Shown here piece after piece: positions 1-12,977 of a DNA stretch of 64,000 nt. Position 1 is the first letter of the stretch. Each line of letters begins with the position of its first letter. The DNA lies in contig JALPQD010000075.1 of assembly GCA_023101885.1 (NCBI GenBank), positions 6,514,630-6,578,629 of the forward strand, written 5' to 3'. The position numbers and the translations under genes are program-made. Origin of the DNA: Typhlomys cinereus. Lineage: Eukaryota; Chordata; Mammalia; Rodentia; Platacanthomyidae. The notes under the pieces were generated by a model, which saw only the letters and a program-made list of their open reading frames with translations, was not told the DNA's origin and did not search any database.

Positions 1-284
1 GGGTTAAGCCTCCGCCTTGCAGGCGGAAGGTCCTGAGTTTGGATCCCAGATCCCACGTATAGACGCCAGGCGGAAGCGGAGGCAGCCTGTGCTTCTGGTC
101 CTGGTAGGGCGGAGCCTGTGAATCCCGGGGCAGAAGGAGGTGGAGGCGTCCATGGTGGTTCCCGAATTCGTCTGTGGTTCTACACATACACAGACACACA
201 CATACACACAGACACACACGCGCGCGCACATACACACGCACATGCGCACAGTTGAATAAATAATAATAATAATAAAAAAAAAAA
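1..284 (+). repeat. Young tRNA-derived SINE, copy 1 (5' end cut by window start)
   Basis: This is the same family as the copies at 31592 and 38768. The tRNA-like B box AGTTTGGATCC is present, followed by the CCACGTATAGACGCCAGG segment, a central region CTGGTAGGGCGGAGCCTG, a (CA)n tract at about 180-246, GTTGAATAAATAATAA and an A-rich tail. The first tens of bases, including most of the A box, lie before the window. Confidence 0.85.
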
Positions 285-285
285 G

Positions 286-385
286 TTTAAGATGGTGGGT
301 CCCACTTGCACCCCAGCATTTGGGAGGATGAGGCAGGAGAACTGCCACGTGTTGAAGGACAGTATGTATTACAAAGAGTGTTTAA
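286..385 (+). repeat. B1-like SINE remnant
   Basis: A decayed 7SL-type segment reads CCCAGCATTTGGGAGGATGA then GGCAGGAGAACTGCCACG, directly after the young SINE. The 5' part is missing or lies before the SINE. Confidence 0.55.
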
Positions 386-1611
386 GGTGGGCTGTGTTTA
401 CAGGGCATGACTTTGCTGGGAGAGATGGCCATGTTTATAAAAACAGTTGCTATGTGTAGAACCCATGTGTGTAAGAACCCACGACCAAATCTTGACTTTG
501 CTATTTCTCAGTCATGTGAGTTTAGTCTTTCTATGGCTTAATTTTCTGTGCCCGGGAGTTTTCATGGTGACACATTAGGAACCGGTCAAAACATAGCCAG
601 TACATGGTGGGTTTGTGATAGATGCTGGATGTTACTAGAGATGTGAGGTGGGGGTTACGGGAGAGCTGAGAGTGTGGAAGAGCCGAGGCTAGGTTGTCAG
701 AGAAGTAGGCAGGAGGGGCAGGCAGAGGCCCGTGCAAGAGAGGCCAGCCCTGGGGCGGTGAACTTCTGACCCTTTCATCCAGGAGCTCACAGAGAGCTAC
801 TTTGTTCATTTTCTAAACTTGGGTATGCAACTCTGTGTAAAGTCTGATCCTTCTTATGCATTTCAGACTCACTTGTTAAGTTTCTTTTTTATAGTGTTCT
901 TGGTAGAAGTTCACACCTGATCAAACACCTGTAAATGAGCTAGTATAAAAAATGAAAATCCTGAGCGATGAGGCAGATCCCCAAGCCAACCTCCAGAGCA
1001 CAGACCCCTCGCACAGCAGGCCTCACACCTCTGAAACCCAACTGACACCTGCCCACAGGGTTTCTCACTGGGAGACGACCTTTGACCCTGCAACCTCACT
1101 TCTTTCCCCTCCCCCCAGCCCCAGTGCATGCTAAGTGGCAAGGAACTTGAGGGTCTCATTTACCTGTCAGTACCCAAATTTTAAGTTAGACTGTGATCTT
1201 GGGCTTCTCACTTGTAAGTCTTAAAGTAGGACCTACATGCTTGAGGCTGTACAAGATACTTTTATCAAAAAAGAAAAAGAAAAAGAAAACCTGTAGGCAG
1301 ACCTTATTATGAGTTTTCATCTCTAATCCAAAATCTGAAATGCAAATGATCCAAAATTTGAACCTTCTGGAGTGTTTCAGAATGTTATAATTCAAAATTT
1401 CCACACCCAGGCTCAAGTGGCAGATCTCAGACAAAATGCAGGCCCACTAAAAACATTGTATAAAGTGAACTTCAGCTGATGTGTATCTGAAACACAAACA
1501 TTTCACATGTCTACCTCTTTCCCATCCCCAAATCTCATTATTACATGCAGTTATTCCAACATATAAAACTTCCCATCCCAAGCATTTCAGATAAAGAAGA
1601 CCCAATATATT
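386..1611. other. No gene recognised; intron-like unique DNA
   Basis: No exon or named repeat was recognised. Short open frames here lack splice signals or homology known to me. It is taken as MYLK4 intron. Confidence 0.5.
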
Positions 1612-1682
1612 TCTCTCTGCCTCTGCCTCTGTCTCTGTCTCTGTCTCTGTCTCTGTCTCTGTCTCTGTCTCTGTCTCTCTCT
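1612..1682 (+). repeat. (CTGTCT)n microsatellite
   Basis: About ten units of CTGTCT with a CTCTCTCT end. Confidence 0.9.
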
Positions 1683-3762
1683 AAAAAAACCTAGCTGCTT
1701 AGGGCTCAATATCTTGGCACTCAATCCTTATCTCCTGACTACATATTCAGCTCTTTACTGCTACCATGAGCTGCCTTCTCTAAGATGTGCTCTAAGCTCC
1801 CATGATGTCGGCCTGCTAGAGTCACAAGGTGCTGTAGATATGAGACGTCCTAGACACTGGTCCCTAGCGTCTCCAACACACACCAAGAACTTAGCATACA
1901 ATAGTCCTGGGCGTACCTGACACTATGTCGTAGATTGCTATAAACCAATCAGGCATTCTCTCTTACTTTTGGTCCTCACAAAAACTCAGTGATGTGCTCT
2001 GCTAAAACAAACAAAGCCTATGTCTTTCAGCCTTCTTTGTGGATAGAGTAACCAATAAACTAAGTATAAAAGAATAAAAACCTTCCATGGATATGGCAGC
2101 ATGAGCTTCAACAGTTACTTTGAGACTGGGGGGGGGGACAAAGAATGTTAAAGATCTGGGCTCTAAACTAATACCTCAAACTTATTTACTATGAAACCTA
2201 AAGCCATTATGCATTTAATGTGCCGTGGTTAGGGCTCTAGTCCTAAAGCATCATAGAATCCTGAGTTGATACACTGCTGAATGCGTGACTGTCGAGTTGG
2301 TATACTGTTTGTTTAGGTGTAATTAGTATAAATCGCATTTACTTGAAATAAAAGCTGAATAAAATGAGTCAGTTGTTATGATTTCCTCTCAGCAGGAAGG
2401 AATTGTAAGAGACTTGGAATAGCTCCTCTTTTTCACTCTGGGGTGCTGGCACTTGTTCGTTCTAACTTTGAGTAAGGTGAAGAGCCTCAAGTCTTGTCTG
2501 ACTGATCCTTTGGGCCATTTCTGAGGCCAGTTCTCTGGACTCCTAATGCAGTGGTCTTTCCTTTGTTCCTCTGAATTTCTCTGGCTGCTGTTGCAGACAA
2601 CACAAGTTAGCAAGGAAAGAATAAAAAAGGGGGGCCAGTTTTGAGCAAAAGTCCTCAGGCTTCCCAGGGAAGCCAGCATTCTTCACACACACACAAAAAA
2701 GACTCTTCAAAGGGCAGGATGTGCTGCTCCCGCTAATTCTCAAGTTCCTCCCACCCACACATGGGAAAAAACGCCAGCTGGCTTCACACATATAGACCGG
2801 CACACCAAAAGCTTATCAGGGAGTGAGGAAAAAGGAGGAAAGGAGAGAAGGGGAAATGGAGGGAAGGAAGGCATGCAAAAAAAACGAGCCATCCACTCTC
2901 CTATGACGTCAAAAGCTTGCCCCCCTCTCCTGCAATAGTCCCTGAAAGACTCAATGGCTGCACACGCCAGGAAAACTGTGTATTTGAAAGCAATTGAATC
3001 TACAGTTGCATCCCACCCAGCTAATGGTCTTTGCTAACTGATTTAGGATTAACTGGGAGAGTATTTCTTGCCCGTGTTTAGTGCTTTCTTCCTTGCAACT
3101 GACGAGCTCTGTTTCCCTCTTTGTCCTGCTAGTCTTTCATTAGCATGAGGACTCAATGACTCCAAGTTCAGAGAGATGAGAAGTCTAATTTAAAAAATTA
3201 TCAAACTTGTTTAAAAAGAAAGTTGTTAATTAAGCAATAAAAATTAAGAGCTAACAAAGTGTGATTCAAATATGTATCCTATCAGATTCACATCAACAGT
3301 TGCATTTGTTTTGTTTTTCTATTTAAAGACATTTTAGCAGTAGCTATAGTTTTCCTCTTATCTGTATTAACAACCAATTTTCAGTCTTCTTTACACTATT
3401 TTTTCCCCAGTGCTAGAGACAAGAATCCAGGGTCTATGCTACACACCCGGTCCTGCATGGCTCTTTTAAGAATGAATCCTCTTCTTGCCAAGCAGGACAA
3501 AGGTAAACTCCAGCCAAATCCATTATCGCTAATTACACGTGAACACAGTGACCACGTAAGTGTCCCTGGGTACCTGACAGGACGCCAGAGCACTCGTCTA
3601 GAGGTCTGGGTGCTTAACTTAGTCGTATCCCTCAGAACAACAGTAAGTTTTTTTATAATGCCTATGTGGTACAGATATGTCAGTAAGACCCTTCCATTCA
3701 AAACACACCTCCTCACCTTTCCTACTGGAAATTCTTGAGTTAGAGCTACTGGTCCTTGGGAG
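1683..3762. other. No gene recognised; contains a perfect CRE
   Basis: No exon was recognised. From about 2780 to 3200 the sequence is free of repeats and of mixed composition, and holds a palindromic TGACGTCA at 2904-2911. It could be a conserved regulatory segment of the MYLK4 intron. Nothing else can be named. Confidence 0.4.
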
Positions 3763-3773
3763 ACACACACACA

Positions 3774-3810
<37 letters not shown>
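3763..3810 (+). repeat. (AC)n microsatellite
   Basis: ACACAC with a CTC interruption near its start, ending in ACGCACAC. Confidence 0.9.
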
Positions 3811-3815
<5 letters not shown>

Positions 3816-5089
3816 TTCTAATAAGCTTCATACATATGCACATAGAATGTTTATTAGAAAAGAGGCAGAAAGACAGAAGAGGGAGAAGGGAGGAAGAGGA
3901 GAGGAGAAAGGGTCGGAAGACCACGCTTTGCTCCTTCTTTAAATGCCACTAAATTAACAGTAAAGGGGTTTATGGAATGACAAACATAAGCAGTCAAAAA
4001 AAGACAGAAGAGGAAATAACATCAGTAGAATTTCCAAACTAAGCATAGCCAAGAAAGTTAAATCTTAAGACATTGTTGGGGGGACAATCTGAATCCCCCA
4101 TAGAACCTCTTAGGTTCACCTGAAAAGCTTCAAAGGGATTCTGAGCTCCATGTTCGGTTCCAACAGGTGACCATTTAATTGGCTCAGCCTTAGGAATTTT
4201 TAAATGCTTCCCAGGTGACTCTAACATACACGTAAGATTGACGCCGAACGAGTTAGAGGAAAGAGATTCTGCAAAGAAAAGGCAACTTGAAAAGCAAGTT
4301 CTTGTTGGTATCCTCAGGGACACAAGGAGATGTATGTATTCAATTTATACAATGAGCAGGTTTCACATAAAAGAAACATTTCAGAAGATAAAAGGAAACT
4401 CTTTAAATAGTGTAGTTTTTAAAAATTAGAGAAATCTTCCATGATAAAACTGCTTCCCTGAACACAAAACACTCAGGTAGAGAGGAAATATAGCAAAAAT
4501 GTGGGAAACGTAGAGGAGCAGATAAGAAGATTCCACACACTGAACAGTAAGAGTTCCAGGTCGAAAGCAAGAGCGTGACATTGAAAATTTCCCAGATTGA
4601 AAGAGACCAGCAAGTGTCCAGCACAAAAGATAAAACACTTATAAATCCTGTCATTTAGAAACCAGAATGTCAAGGACAAAAAGAAGGTCTCATAAGTTGT
4701 AAGAGAAAACACACAGAACACTATCAAAGGATCAGGACTCTAAATTTATTTGGAATTTTCTACAGCAATCTGAAGCTAGAACAATGGTACAATGAAATTA
4801 TTTCAAAAGAAATGTTTTTAAATTTACCATTTCTATTATATAAATTAATGTGTTAAGTAAAAACACTTTGGAAACATAAGGTTTCAAAAATATTATAGCT
4901 CTCCATCATTTCTTAGGAATAAAAGTTACAATAATGTTTTATCTATCTTGCCCGCAGTCATGACTAGCGTTTTCAGAAGTATAAGAATTGAAACACTGAA
5001 TTTTTTTAACCAAAAATGTACTTGTATATGATGGGCAGGGGGCATGTAAGTATAAAAGTGGAAGATGAAAAAATTTAATTCTTTTATTT
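3811..5089. other. No gene recognised
   Basis: There is a GA-rich stretch at about 3858-3912 and AT-rich unique sequence after it. No exon, RNA gene or clear repeat was recognised. Confidence 0.5.
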
Positions 5090-5312
5090 ATTTGTGTGTG
5101 TGTGTGTGTGTGCACACGTGCACGGACTGTGGAGAACCAAGAGTGACTTTTGGGAATCATCCTGGATTGCTTCTACCTCTTTCTTACTTTGCTATGGGAT
5201 TTCCTAGCCTCTGTGGGGCCCAGGCCATTTGTGCCTGGCATTTTTACCTGAGACCTGGGATTCAACCTCAGGACCTTCTGCTTGCAAGATAGAGTCTTAA
5301 TCCCTGAGCCCT
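5090..5312 (-). repeat. Older tRNA-derived SINE, antisense
   Basis: Read on the minus strand it starts GGCTCAGGGATTAAGACTC, has GAAGGTCCTGAGGTTGAATC as B-box region, then TCCAGGATGATTCCCAAAAG and a (CA)n tail. The layout matches the elements at 6661 and 61303 and is an older relative of the young SINE family. Confidence 0.75.
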
Positions 5313-6445
5313 TAATTCTAATATTCATCTTTAAAGAAGAGATTTCTAGAAAGTTAAGAATAAAAAGCAAAAAGAATACAATTAAATATATGGAGGCGAC
5401 TAACAAAAGAATCAGATAACATAAACGATCATGTTTATGAAGCAGAAGTGGAAACAGGAATAAGGATTGATGTTCTCCTACCGAGAGTTCTGTACAAATC
5501 ATACAAAATACATACAAAATCATACAAAAATACAATGAGTATTAAAAATATTATGCAAAGATACTTAAATCTTTTAATTATAACTGGATTACTCCAATCT
5601 CGGCATGATGGTTGGGACGCTATTATATCACCTCAATAATTAGCATTTTCAATGATGTAGCAGCTTATTTGTACTCTTTTAATTTGAAAAAGCTATATGA
5701 ATGCTGATATTACTAAAGTGAATATGCAGCGTGTAAAACATAATCTTGTCCCCATTTTTGTGGAACATAGGGAGAAGTTGCTTTAAAGCTTGAAACAAAG
5801 TTGCTCAAATAGTTCAAGTAATACAATAACTTGGACATACAAAAGATGCAAATGTCTCTCCAAATGCATCCAGTCATGGTGGGTTTCCCACTCTTGCTGG
5901 CAATCCTGGGTTTTCTTTCAAAAATTCTTGGAAATATCAGATTTGAGCTTTTTGCATCTTCAGTGGAAATGAGCTGCCTACCAGTCACTCAGACTCAGTT
6001 CATTCTTGCCAGACAGACCCCTTCACTGGGTATTAGCACTTAGGGATCCCTTCCCTGGATATTAGCACTCAGGGAAGTTGCTAATATCCATTTAGCCACT
6101 AAATCGGCACTATTGACTGATCACTTTAAAAATTACTTTGTCCTTCTATCTTCCTGTAACCAAAAATGACATTTCTTCTCCTTAGTTAGAGTCCACTTCA
6201 GAACTATCCACATATAGGACATCCGGTAATTGCTTAGTTATCACCACCACAAATCACGTCCCCTGAAGTCCCTGATTTAAGATTCCTCATGTCCTGGATG
6301 TGACAAAGGTGAGGAGCAACAGGAATCCCAGACGATTCCAGTCTACAGGGGCTATTAAAAGGCTTTTCTGACACTGATCCAGCTAACTCACACTGAAAAG
6401 CATTTAGGAATCTTTTGTCAACCCGTGTTTAAGAAAGGAGCTACA
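5313..6445. other. No gene recognised
   Basis: AT-rich, unique-looking sequence with a short local duplication near 6025-6080 (CCCTTCACTGGGTATTAGCA and CCCTTCCCTGGATATTAGCA). No exon was recognised. Confidence 0.5.
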
Positions 6446-6658
6446 GAGCCGGGGAGAGAACTCAGTGAACAAGGCACTGCTCAGGAACCTGGCACCTGAG
6501 GGTGATCGTGGGAAGCCCGTGTGGTGGAAGCAAAGGACTGACTTCCGAAAGTTGTCCTCTGTTCTTTACCTGCACCTGATGGCGAAGGTGGTATTAGCGA
6601 ATAGTCTCTCTCTCTCTCTCTTTCTCAAATAAATAAACAAAATAAAATGTTTTTTAAA
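6446..6658 (+). repeat. B2-like tRNA-derived SINE
   Basis: The 5' part resembles the B2/B3 head (GAGAACTCAGTGAACAAGGC), with GTTGTCCTCTGTTCTTTACC in the body, a (CT)n tract and an AAATAAATAAACAAAATAAA tail. Confidence 0.7.
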
Positions 6659-6660
6659 AG

Positions 6661-6886
6661 AAAGTCTTTGCCTCCAAAGCCAAAGGACCTGAGTTCAGAT
6701 CCCCACATCCCACATAAAATGCCAAGCTGAAAAGATAGCAGCCTGCACGTCTAGCCCTGGAAGGCAGAGCATGGGAAATCATGAATAGAGCAGTAACAAG
6801 GTTGAGCAGTCCGGGATGATTTCCAAAGTCACCCTTGGGTCTCCAAGGACACATACACTTAACTGTCCTCTAGTACACACATGTCC

Positions 6887-6928
<42 letters not shown>

Positions 6929-6946
6929 ACGCACACGCACACTAAA
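6661..6946 (+). repeat. Older tRNA-derived SINE, 5' truncated, with (CA)n tail
   Basis: It shows GGACCTGAGTTCAGATCCCC (B box), CCCTGGAAGGCAGAGCATGG, CCGGGATGATTTCCAAAGTC and a CA tract. It begins three bases after the tail of the previous SINE, so it was either truncated on insertion or damaged. Confidence 0.7.
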
Positions 6947-7108
6947 AAAAGAAAGAAAAGAAAGAGGAAGGAAGGAAGAAAAGAAGGAGGAAGGGAAGAG
7001 AGAAAAAGAAGAAAAGGAAAGAAGGGAGAAAAGGAGGGAGGAAGGGAGGGAGGAAGGAAGGGGGAGAGGGAAGGAGGGAGGGAAGGAGGAAAGAAGGAGG
7101 AGAAAGGA
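6947..7108 (+). repeat. Purine-only tract (GAA/GGAA-rich)
   Basis: About 160 bases with almost no pyrimidines on the plus strand, directly after a CA tract. Such tracts can form triplex DNA. Confidence 0.85.
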
Positions 7109-7167
7109 GGACCATGAGGGTCCCAATGAAAGTCACTGGGTGAAATTGCTCACGAAAAAAATAATCG

Positions 7168-7175
7168 AAGTGTGT

Positions 7176-7227
<52 letters not shown>

Positions 7228-7236
7228 GTGTGTGTG
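7168..7236 (+). repeat. (GT)n microsatellite
   Basis: About 33 GT units with single interruptions (TATG, GCGT). Confidence 0.9.
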
Positions 7237-7239
7237 AAG

Positions 7240-7569
7240 TGCTATAGTTTGAATCTCAAGTATCAAATGCTTGGTCCTCAGTTTGGACTTACTGGGAAGT
7301 GGTAGATCCTTTAAGAGGTGAGACCCATTAGGGGTATTCCCTAGAAGGGCAGTGCGGGCCCCTCCACACCTCCTCAATTGCTTTTATTTCCTGACTACAA
7401 GATGTGTGGTTTCAGTCTGGCCAGTGTTCCTGCTGTGACGTACTGCCCCTCTGCCAGAGACCTACAGCAATAGGTCAGCTCCAGGGATGAATTACAACCT
7501 CAGAAACTGAGCCACAGTAAATCTTTCTTCTCAGGCCTTCCTTATAGTGACAGAAAGCTCGATAAGGCA
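7240..7569 (+). mobile_element. MaLR-type solo LTR
   Basis: It starts TGCTATAGTTTGAATC and ends AAGGCA, with the general layout of MaLR LTRs (GGTGAGACCCATTAGGGG in the first half, CCTTATAGTGACAGAAAGC near the end). No internal region adjoins it. A poly(A) run follows at 7571-7597. The label rests on the terminal pattern and remembered relatives. Confidence 0.6.
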
Positions 7570-7599
7570 CCAAAAAAAAAAAAAAAAAAAAAAAAAACA

Positions 7600-9590
7600 T
7601 CCTTTGGGCTTTATGATCTGCTGCTAAGAAGGTCAAGACATTTGAACCTCCTTCAAAATTGATCATTTCCTATCATCTTTCTTGTCTGTCATGATGGAGA
7701 GCAGCGGAGTTCTACCTGACCTAATGTTCTAAACAGAGTATCAGCTTCAGCAGCACACAAAGAGAAATAAATGACTATGGTGATAAGGAGCATGAGATAT
7801 GGCTCATCGTCTCATATTCTCTTAACACAACAAATACAAATTTCTAAGCTAAGACTTATAACACAAGCAATTCAAACACACTGAAACTACATTGAAGAAG
7901 ATTATAGATATATGTTGAATATACTCTGTAAGATAAGTCTTGATAGAGCATTTTAAACAACTTTGTGTATTTAAGTGGGAACATAAACATTAATACTCAA
8001 AGTATATCAGTACTTGACATTTTAAAGAAATTAAAGAATTATACTATTTAGAATAACCATGTGCATGCATGATATTGCTTGTAAATGATATTCCTGGCAA
8101 GGAGTCAGCGTGTCACAATAAATGAGCTCAATACTTAAAAGGTATATTTTTATATTCCAAGGTGAGCACTCCTGGTCTATTATCCTTAAAACACTGGTTT
8201 GAGGGGTCTTCCAAAATGCAGACTGTGGCACAGAGCATCTCTTTCTTTTGGCTTATGCGTCTCATTATTGACTGCAACACAACCAAACATCTTGTTTGAG
8301 TAGCTGCATCAAAGTATTTCTAAAATGCTTATCTACATATCCAATGTGTTTAGGAAATACATACTACTTATGAGAGCCCAGAAATAGTATGGAAACTCCT
8401 TAGAGGCAGAACTGCAAAAAGGTAAAATGTTTCATGTTAGACAGATGTAATAAAAAGCAGGGAAAATGTAGTAGGTGAGAAGAGAGAAGGAGATCTGGAC
8501 ACACAAAGCTGTATCCATTTGACCAGGAAATGGTTTTAAGAGGTTTTAGACACGCGTGAGTAGTTGGCATGAAACCAGATCTCAGCATTAGGCATTTGCT
8601 TAAGTAGATTCCCACCTGATGTTCTCTCCTCTCAGCCCTGGAGATAATCACTCAAACACCAAGAGACAAAAGCTATGCCCAGAGTCGCTGGTCTCTATCA
8701 AAGGAAACACAGTGAAAAGAAGAAATGGCTCAAAGGAACCAGAAGTCAAAGGAGCCCCCAAAACCTTAGCTCAGCCCATTCACTATATAATTACCCAAAG
8801 GTATCTCAGGCTGAACAATTTTCCCAGTAAATATTTCCACATAGTATTATTACCTCACAGCAAGAAGGGCCTATTTATCGACAGCTAATGTGGGAGTCTG
8901 ATCTAAAAGGTGGTCCTTGTAAAGCCCCCTGTGGCTTCATGCAGCAGAAGTGCAGGCTGTGTGGCAGAACCCACTGGCACTTGGAATTTGCTCTTGTTGA
9001 TATCTTCGTCAATCTCCATGAATCTCAAAAAAATGACACCATTAAGTGAAAACCAAAGGCTATTCCCTCTTAAAACAAGTTCATGACTCTCCTCAGCTTC
9101 AACCATAAGACGTTTTCCATCACTCTAAAAATCTAGCTTCAAGAAAAGAGCAAGACCCTAAGAAACTTCACCAAGACTTCAGCATTAGATGGAAGAGGGT
9201 GGGAGAAATTCTAGTTGAACTGGTTGCCCACAAACTGGGGAGCAGAGGGGTACTAGAAAGCGTCACTTTCCCCACTAAGGTCTCAGGTATGGCCTGTCCC
9301 CCATGCCCTTGGTAAGTGGGCCAGAAACCAGCTCTCAGTGATGGTATTCTTTCTCAGAAAAAAAAAAAAAAGTTTTCTAAGTTTTAGAATGCCTAAAAAT
9401 TATTCATGATTGCAGACAAACATAATATGTAGTTTTGATGCCACAGGTCAGAAATGGCTCAGTAAATGTAAAAGATTGCTCGTATCTCATTAGAATTGCT
9501 ACTAAAAGCTGTTCATTTTGATAGGCAAGGCGGGTCCTGACAGCCCTTATTTAAGCTTGCCTCTACCTCATGTATGTTAAGTCCCTCTGT
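7600..9590. other. No gene recognised
   Basis: Unique-looking AT-rich sequence with no exon or repeat I can name. Confidence 0.5.
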
Positions 9591-9591
9591 T

Positions 9592-9668
9592 TTTACACAC
9601 TCAGAAGGTTAAGTAATAGATCCCAACTCACACAGAGCAACACATAGCAGGGTTGATATCTCTGTTTT
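9592..9668 (+). repeat. MIR-like fragment
   Basis: AGGTTAAGTAATAGATCCCA then CACACAGAGCAACA and GCAGGGTTGATATC follow the MIR core order (gtcacacagctagtaagtgg, then cagggtttgaacc). Confidence 0.5.
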
Positions 9669-9683
9669 GTTACAGTGATCCAA

Positions 9684-9778
9684 GGGCTGGGCGTAGAGCT
9701 CGGTGGTAAAACACTTGCTAAACATGTGCGAGGCTCTGGGTTCCTTCTCCAATAGTGCAAATAAGTAATAAATAAATA
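9684..9778 (+). repeat. ID SINE
   Basis: GCTGGGCGTAGAGCTCGGTG, GTAAAACACTTGCTAAACAT and GAGGCTCTGGGTTCC match the ID head, followed by an AAATAAGTAATAAATAAATA tail. Confidence 0.8.
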
Positions 9779-9779
9779 T

Positions 9780-12633
9780 GACCCAGACATGATAGAGAGT
9801 TAGAAAAATCAAAGCTCCAACAAAGGATATTGGACATATGGGCAGAAAATCCCATTGAGTATACTTATTTTCTTTGTTTTAAGATATTCTTTATATGTTA
9901 CAAGTAGCAGTTCACTGGAACATGGCTATTTTCTGCAGAATGGGGAATGTTGGAGTCCTCTTCCCTTTAAACAGGCCACTTTTGTGTCTTTTATTTTGCT
10001 CATCTGTTATTTATTACCTGATGAAACTACTTTAAAACAGAATGGGTTAGTACTCCCTGACCCAGGGAAGCTGTAAGCTCTCTCTGCAGCTTTCACCCCT
10101 CTGCAGGTTGGTTCTGCATTCTTTCCCATCTGTGACCTCCCTCTCTCCCTACACACCCTTAGCCCCCTGGATTACTAGGAATGCTCACTCCAGGGGAGAC
10201 TAAAGCTGAGAAACACCTGGAGGTTCACAGAATGGACTTCTGTTCTGGTTACCACAGTGACCAAAATTCCTTAGCACCTGGCACAGTTCTCCTTCCTCAC
10301 ACAGAAATGAGGTAAGTTGACATGTGCTTTCTCTTGCTCTTCAAAGAACTTGTCAAACCCTCATCTCCTAAAAAAGCAGACTCCCTGGGATTTCTGTCAT
10401 GCTTGGTCTGAACAACCCAAACCCAATCCCAAGAGGTTCTATTCTTAATCCCAGAGGGAAAAGCTGGGTTCCTCAGATGCTGGTTTCTATACTTCTACCC
10501 TGTACTGATTCTCCTTACTTCGTTTTCAGAAACAGAATGAAGTCTCTCCTGATTGCTGTTATCTTACATAATATGCTACTCCCACTTCCGGTTACAGTCC
10601 ACCACGTGTGCGCAGGCAGAATTCAGTTTTTCAGATCCATTCGGGTAAGTCTGAACCTCATTTGGGAGGAGGTAAAAGTCACACTTATTTCTTGGAAGCC
10701 CCTTTAAAAGAGTGTTTTTCAATTGTTTGCTGAGGGGGGCATTAGGGGAGCGGTTTAGAGAGACAAACACGTAGGACACTGTTAGGACCTATCTCAGCAG
10801 AAATGGCATTCACAATGCTTCTTTAGGCCACTCAAGCAAGTCTTCACCGCAGGGCCATTGAACCCAAGCCTTCATACATGGTCGGTGGTCTTCAAATGCC
10901 GGGTTTCCTCCCTGTCACACTGCCTTACCCGACCCTTCCTGCTGGCTAAAGAGTGTAATCAGATCGGTAAAACTGAATGGGCAACTAGCTAAGAGCAGAG
11001 CATGGGGGATGTGTCCCAGCAAGATGGCCACCTGCAGGTACAGTTCACACGCTGGCCACAGCTGCTCTTTGTAGAGTTACATTTGCTTGTGTTCTCTTGG
11101 CCAGACCTGGAAGAGAATGTCCTCTTCTCCCATAGCCTCGTCGGCCAGCCAAGATGCGAGTCCATCGAGCACATGGAAGGATGTGCTTGTCAGTCCCGCT
11201 AGAGGGAAACTCTTCCGTGTTGTTGAAATGCAAGTCGCTGACTTAGAGCAACTCTCCTCCGGGAGGATTGCTGCTGGGGCAGAGAAGAGGCATGCAGAAA
11301 GCGCGACCAGGTGCTAGGCTGAAAAACCCAGTTTTCCTTCATTGCAGCATTGACTGGGATTCCAGATAGCCATTAGAGGCACGGCAGGTCCCTCTGCGGT
11401 TGAAAGCTTGGGAATTCACTTAGGAGGGTAATTTCCAGGTAACTTTTTCTTACTCAGCGCTTTCAGTCAAAACAATCAGTGCAGTGTCTGAGGAGGAACA
11501 GGGAATGAATGGGGCAGTGTAGGAATCCCTTGATGCTAATGAAGTATTTCAAAATCCAGGACACTAATGGTCTGTGCTGCTTCATACATAGGCCCTTACC
11601 ACAGACTCGCCTATACCCTGGTTTTCCTCCTTCTTTGCAAGAGGGGAAAAAAGTAGAATGTATGCATCTTAAGAAAATATGAAGTGAAAAGTTATCCATC
11701 AGCACGGCAAAGACCTATTTCCAGGAAATGGATTTTAAAAGAAAATTCTTGATGCCCTAAGGTTGAAACCAGGAGGTGTCATGACTTTGAATGTGAGGGA
11801 TGAAAGGCGCTGTGTCCAGGTGCGGGTCAAGCTGGACTCATTTCAGTTGCTACAGAAGGCTGTTTAAACCCCTGGTTGCAGTCCAAGAAAATCCTGGCAG
11901 TGAGGATCCTGCATTAAAATTTATAAACCACAAAAGACCTTTTCTTACAGAAAAGTTAATTCAGGCTGGATAGTTTTTTTAAAGTCTTTAAAAGAAGGTA
12001 GTCATCAGAAGAGGTTATATGGAAAACTAGAGGTAAGTAATGCTTTTCACTCCCCCAAACTATACTAAAAATATAGCAGTAGGAATTTCAGAAGAAGGGG
12101 AAATGGCACCAAGCATAATTTTCTTTCAAAGAAGTCCCAGGAATGAGTTATAGAATTGCCAGAATTAACTTTTAAAGGTAACAAAGAAACGGAAGGAATA
12201 TTACCAGGCAAGGTAGTCCCGTCTGAAGGCTGAAAAGCTTGGCATCTCACTCTCTGGAGACTCCAGTCAGTCAGGCCTGGCAAGGCCTCCACCTCTACTC
12301 TCACTTCAGGCATGCACTGTGACTCCCCACTTCATGTGGAGAGTCACCTAGGCCACCCTGGGTTAACCTGGCTTCCTTCAGCACAAGCTGAAGCTTTCCT
12401 TGCTCTAGGAAGCCATCCTTAACACCACGGATTAGGGAGGATTCTCCCTGACCTGGGTTCTCTAGCACTAGCTGCTGTCCTAACATCCAGCACCGTTTCT
12501 GATTGCCTGACTGGAGAATGTGAGGTGCTTGGGAGCTGCTGTCTGCGGCTCCCTCACTTCTCCACCCCACACACTTGTGAAGGGAATGGACACCCATGTC
12601 TGCAGCTCCAGCTTACATGCTGTTAGTCAACTC
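9780..12633. other. No gene recognised
   Basis: Unique-looking sequence, with 10980-11330 and 12220-12600 somewhat GC-richer. Short open frames exist on both strands there, but none resembles a known exon. Confidence 0.45.
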
Positions 12634-12977
12634 TGCATTACTGTAATAAATACATAGAGGCAAAGCTTGAATTGGGCTTCCAGTTTTGAAGGTTCTAGGA
12701 CATTACTGATAGACAGACACCAAGGTTTGGGAACAGCACATCATGTAGAATTGTGTGACAGAACAAAACTATTCACCTCATGGCCATGGACATGAGGAAG
12801 CAAACTCAGAAAAGTCTAGAGTGACACACACTATGCCTTCCAGGACATGCTCCCAAAGTCCTGACTGCCTCTCACTAGGCTTAACCTCTTAACCACTACC
12901 TACAAACAGTACCAAGTCAGGGGACTAAGTCTTTAACTATGGGCCTTTAGGGGACATTCTATATCTAAACTATAGCA
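12634..12977 (-). mobile_element. MaLR-type LTR, antisense
   Basis: On the minus strand it starts TGCTATAGTTTAGATATAGA, continues ATGTCCCCTAAAGGCCCATA, and ends near TTACAGTAATGCA. This is the MaLR LTR order (tggtttgaatgtg..tcccc..ctcata). The two ends show the TG...CA boundary. Confidence 0.6.
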
